A DNA stretch of 64,000 bases from Herbaspirillum sp. SJZ107 (GTDB lineage Bacteria; Pseudomonadota; Gammaproteobacteria; Burkholderiales; Burkholderiaceae_D), in assembly GCF_006715485.1 (NCBI RefSeq), contig NZ_VFNH01000001.1, positions 1,612,001 through 1,676,000 of the forward strand, in the 5' to 3' direction. A model generated the notes under the pieces. It saw nothing but the letters and a program-made list of their open reading frames with translations, was not told the origin of the DNA and did no database searches. Below are positions 63,500 through 64,000 of the stretch, piece after piece; position 1 is the first letter of the stretch; the number at the start of each line of letters is the position of its first letter. A program made the position numbers and the translations under genes.

Positions 63500-64000
63500 T
63501 CAGAAGTTCGCCTTGAACTGCACGCCGAGCGTACGCGGTTCGTTCAAGATGCCGGTCAGGTTGTCGAAGTCGATCGCGCCCACGACCTGCACGCGGTCGG
63601 TGATGTTGCGTGCGAAGGCAGCCACTTCGTACTTCCCGTCGCTCCATTTATAGCCGATGCGCGCCCCGCCCTCCACCAGCGAGCGCGCCTTGTATTCCTT
63701 GGCCTCGTACAGGAACATATTGTAGGTACTGCGGTAAGCCCAATCGGTCGAAGCCGAGAACACGCCGTTTCCGATCGGCGTGCTGTAGAACAGGGAAAAG
63801 TTCGCTTGCCATTTCGGCGCGCGCGGCAGCGGATTGCCATCGATGCGCACCGTGCCGGGGAACGGTCCGGCCGCGTTGGTCACCGTGCATCCTGCGCGTC
63901 CGCCGGTATTCGCAAAGTTGCCGCATTGCTGGACGAACAGCGAGGCATCCTTGATCTCGGTGTCGTTGTAGCTCGCGCCGACCGTCATGCGCAGGGCATC
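63500..64000 (-). CDS. TonB-dependent receptor, C-terminal part (partial)
   Basis: Only the last 166 codons are in the window; the gene continues past the right edge. They encode beta-barrel strands of a TonB-dependent receptor: WQANFSLFYSTPIGNGVFSA, SLVEGGARIGYKW, KYEVAAFARNITDRVQVVGA and the final LGVQFKANF, which ends in an aromatic residue. The ligand cannot be told. The ATG at 63988 is internal, not the start. Confidence 0.85.
   Translation of the reverse strand, partial: DALRMTVGASYNDTEIKDASLFVQQCGNFANTGGRAGCTVTNAAGPFPGTVRIDGNPLPRAPKWQANFSLFYSTPIGNGVFSASTDWAYRSTYNMFLYEAKEYKARSLVEGGARIGYKWSDGKYEVAAFARNITDRVQVVGAIDFDNLTGILNEPRTLGVQFKANF

Overview
The window is high-GC chromosomal DNA from a betaproteobacterium, most likely an Oxalobacteraceae member close to Massilia. 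This is inferred from the block ygfZ / mltG-tmk-holB-pilZ-GNAT-tatD-ankyrin, the DUF4936 and TANGO2-like neighbours, the RlhA and FdhE/SelAB families and the overall protein style. No rRNA, CRISPR array or insertion sequence was seen. Coding density is high and both strands are used. The names rest on reading motifs, not on database searches.

Layout. 0-6 kb: a MocR-type regulator, a TraB/GumN protein, a membrane diguanylate cyclase, an orphan protein and a tyrosine recombinase with a degenerate active site. 6-14 kb: a Dabb / SDR-like / YjbQ trio, a TMEM175-type channel, a TonB-dependent receptor and a PAS-GGDEF-EAL protein. 13-24 kb: mostly housekeeping genes (TANGO2-like, DUF4936, ygfZ, mltG, tmk, holB, pilZ, tatD), a PRMT-like methyltransferase and an LpxO-type hydroxylase.

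23.7-31.2 kb is the most unusual region: a functional-amyloid (Fap-like) operon on the minus strand. It encodes a FapF-like outer-membrane pore, two small secreted proteins, a FapD-like C39 peptidase and an 830-residue low-complexity secreted protein (Asn/Ser/Thr-rich half, then Gly/Ala-rich half). An excellent sigma-54 promoter precedes it, an NtrC-class activator gene lies just upstream, and a strong intrinsic terminator separates the big subunit gene from the export genes. A heptamer, GTGTAAC, recurs around the promoter and the activator gene.

31.6-39 kb: a flavin-type oxidase, rlhA, a YdeP-type molybdopterin oxidoreductase overlapping a PCC-domain gene, and a catalase-like protein. 39.3-49.7 kb: a complete selenocysteine-dependent formate dehydrogenase module: selC, selB, selA, fdhE, fdoI, fdoH, fdoG with an in-frame UGA at codon 197 and a readable SECIS hairpin, and divergent fdhD. 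Everything needed to decode Sec except selD is here.

50-60.5 kb: an AT-hook-like small protein divergent from a patatin across two palindromes, a D-threonine-aldolase-like enzyme, a LacI regulator, and a minus-strand operon of a polar amino acid ABC transporter plus an aspartylglucosaminidase-like hydrolase. A perfect 22-bp LacI-type operator precedes that operon. CutC and a ROK sugar kinase follow upstream, suggesting scavenging of a glycosylated amino acid such as GlcNAc-Asn. 60.5-64 kb: a secreted unknown, a second tyrosine recombinase and the 3' part of a TonB receptor. A small REP-like palindrome family is scattered at 21.9, 39.2 and 43.9 kb.
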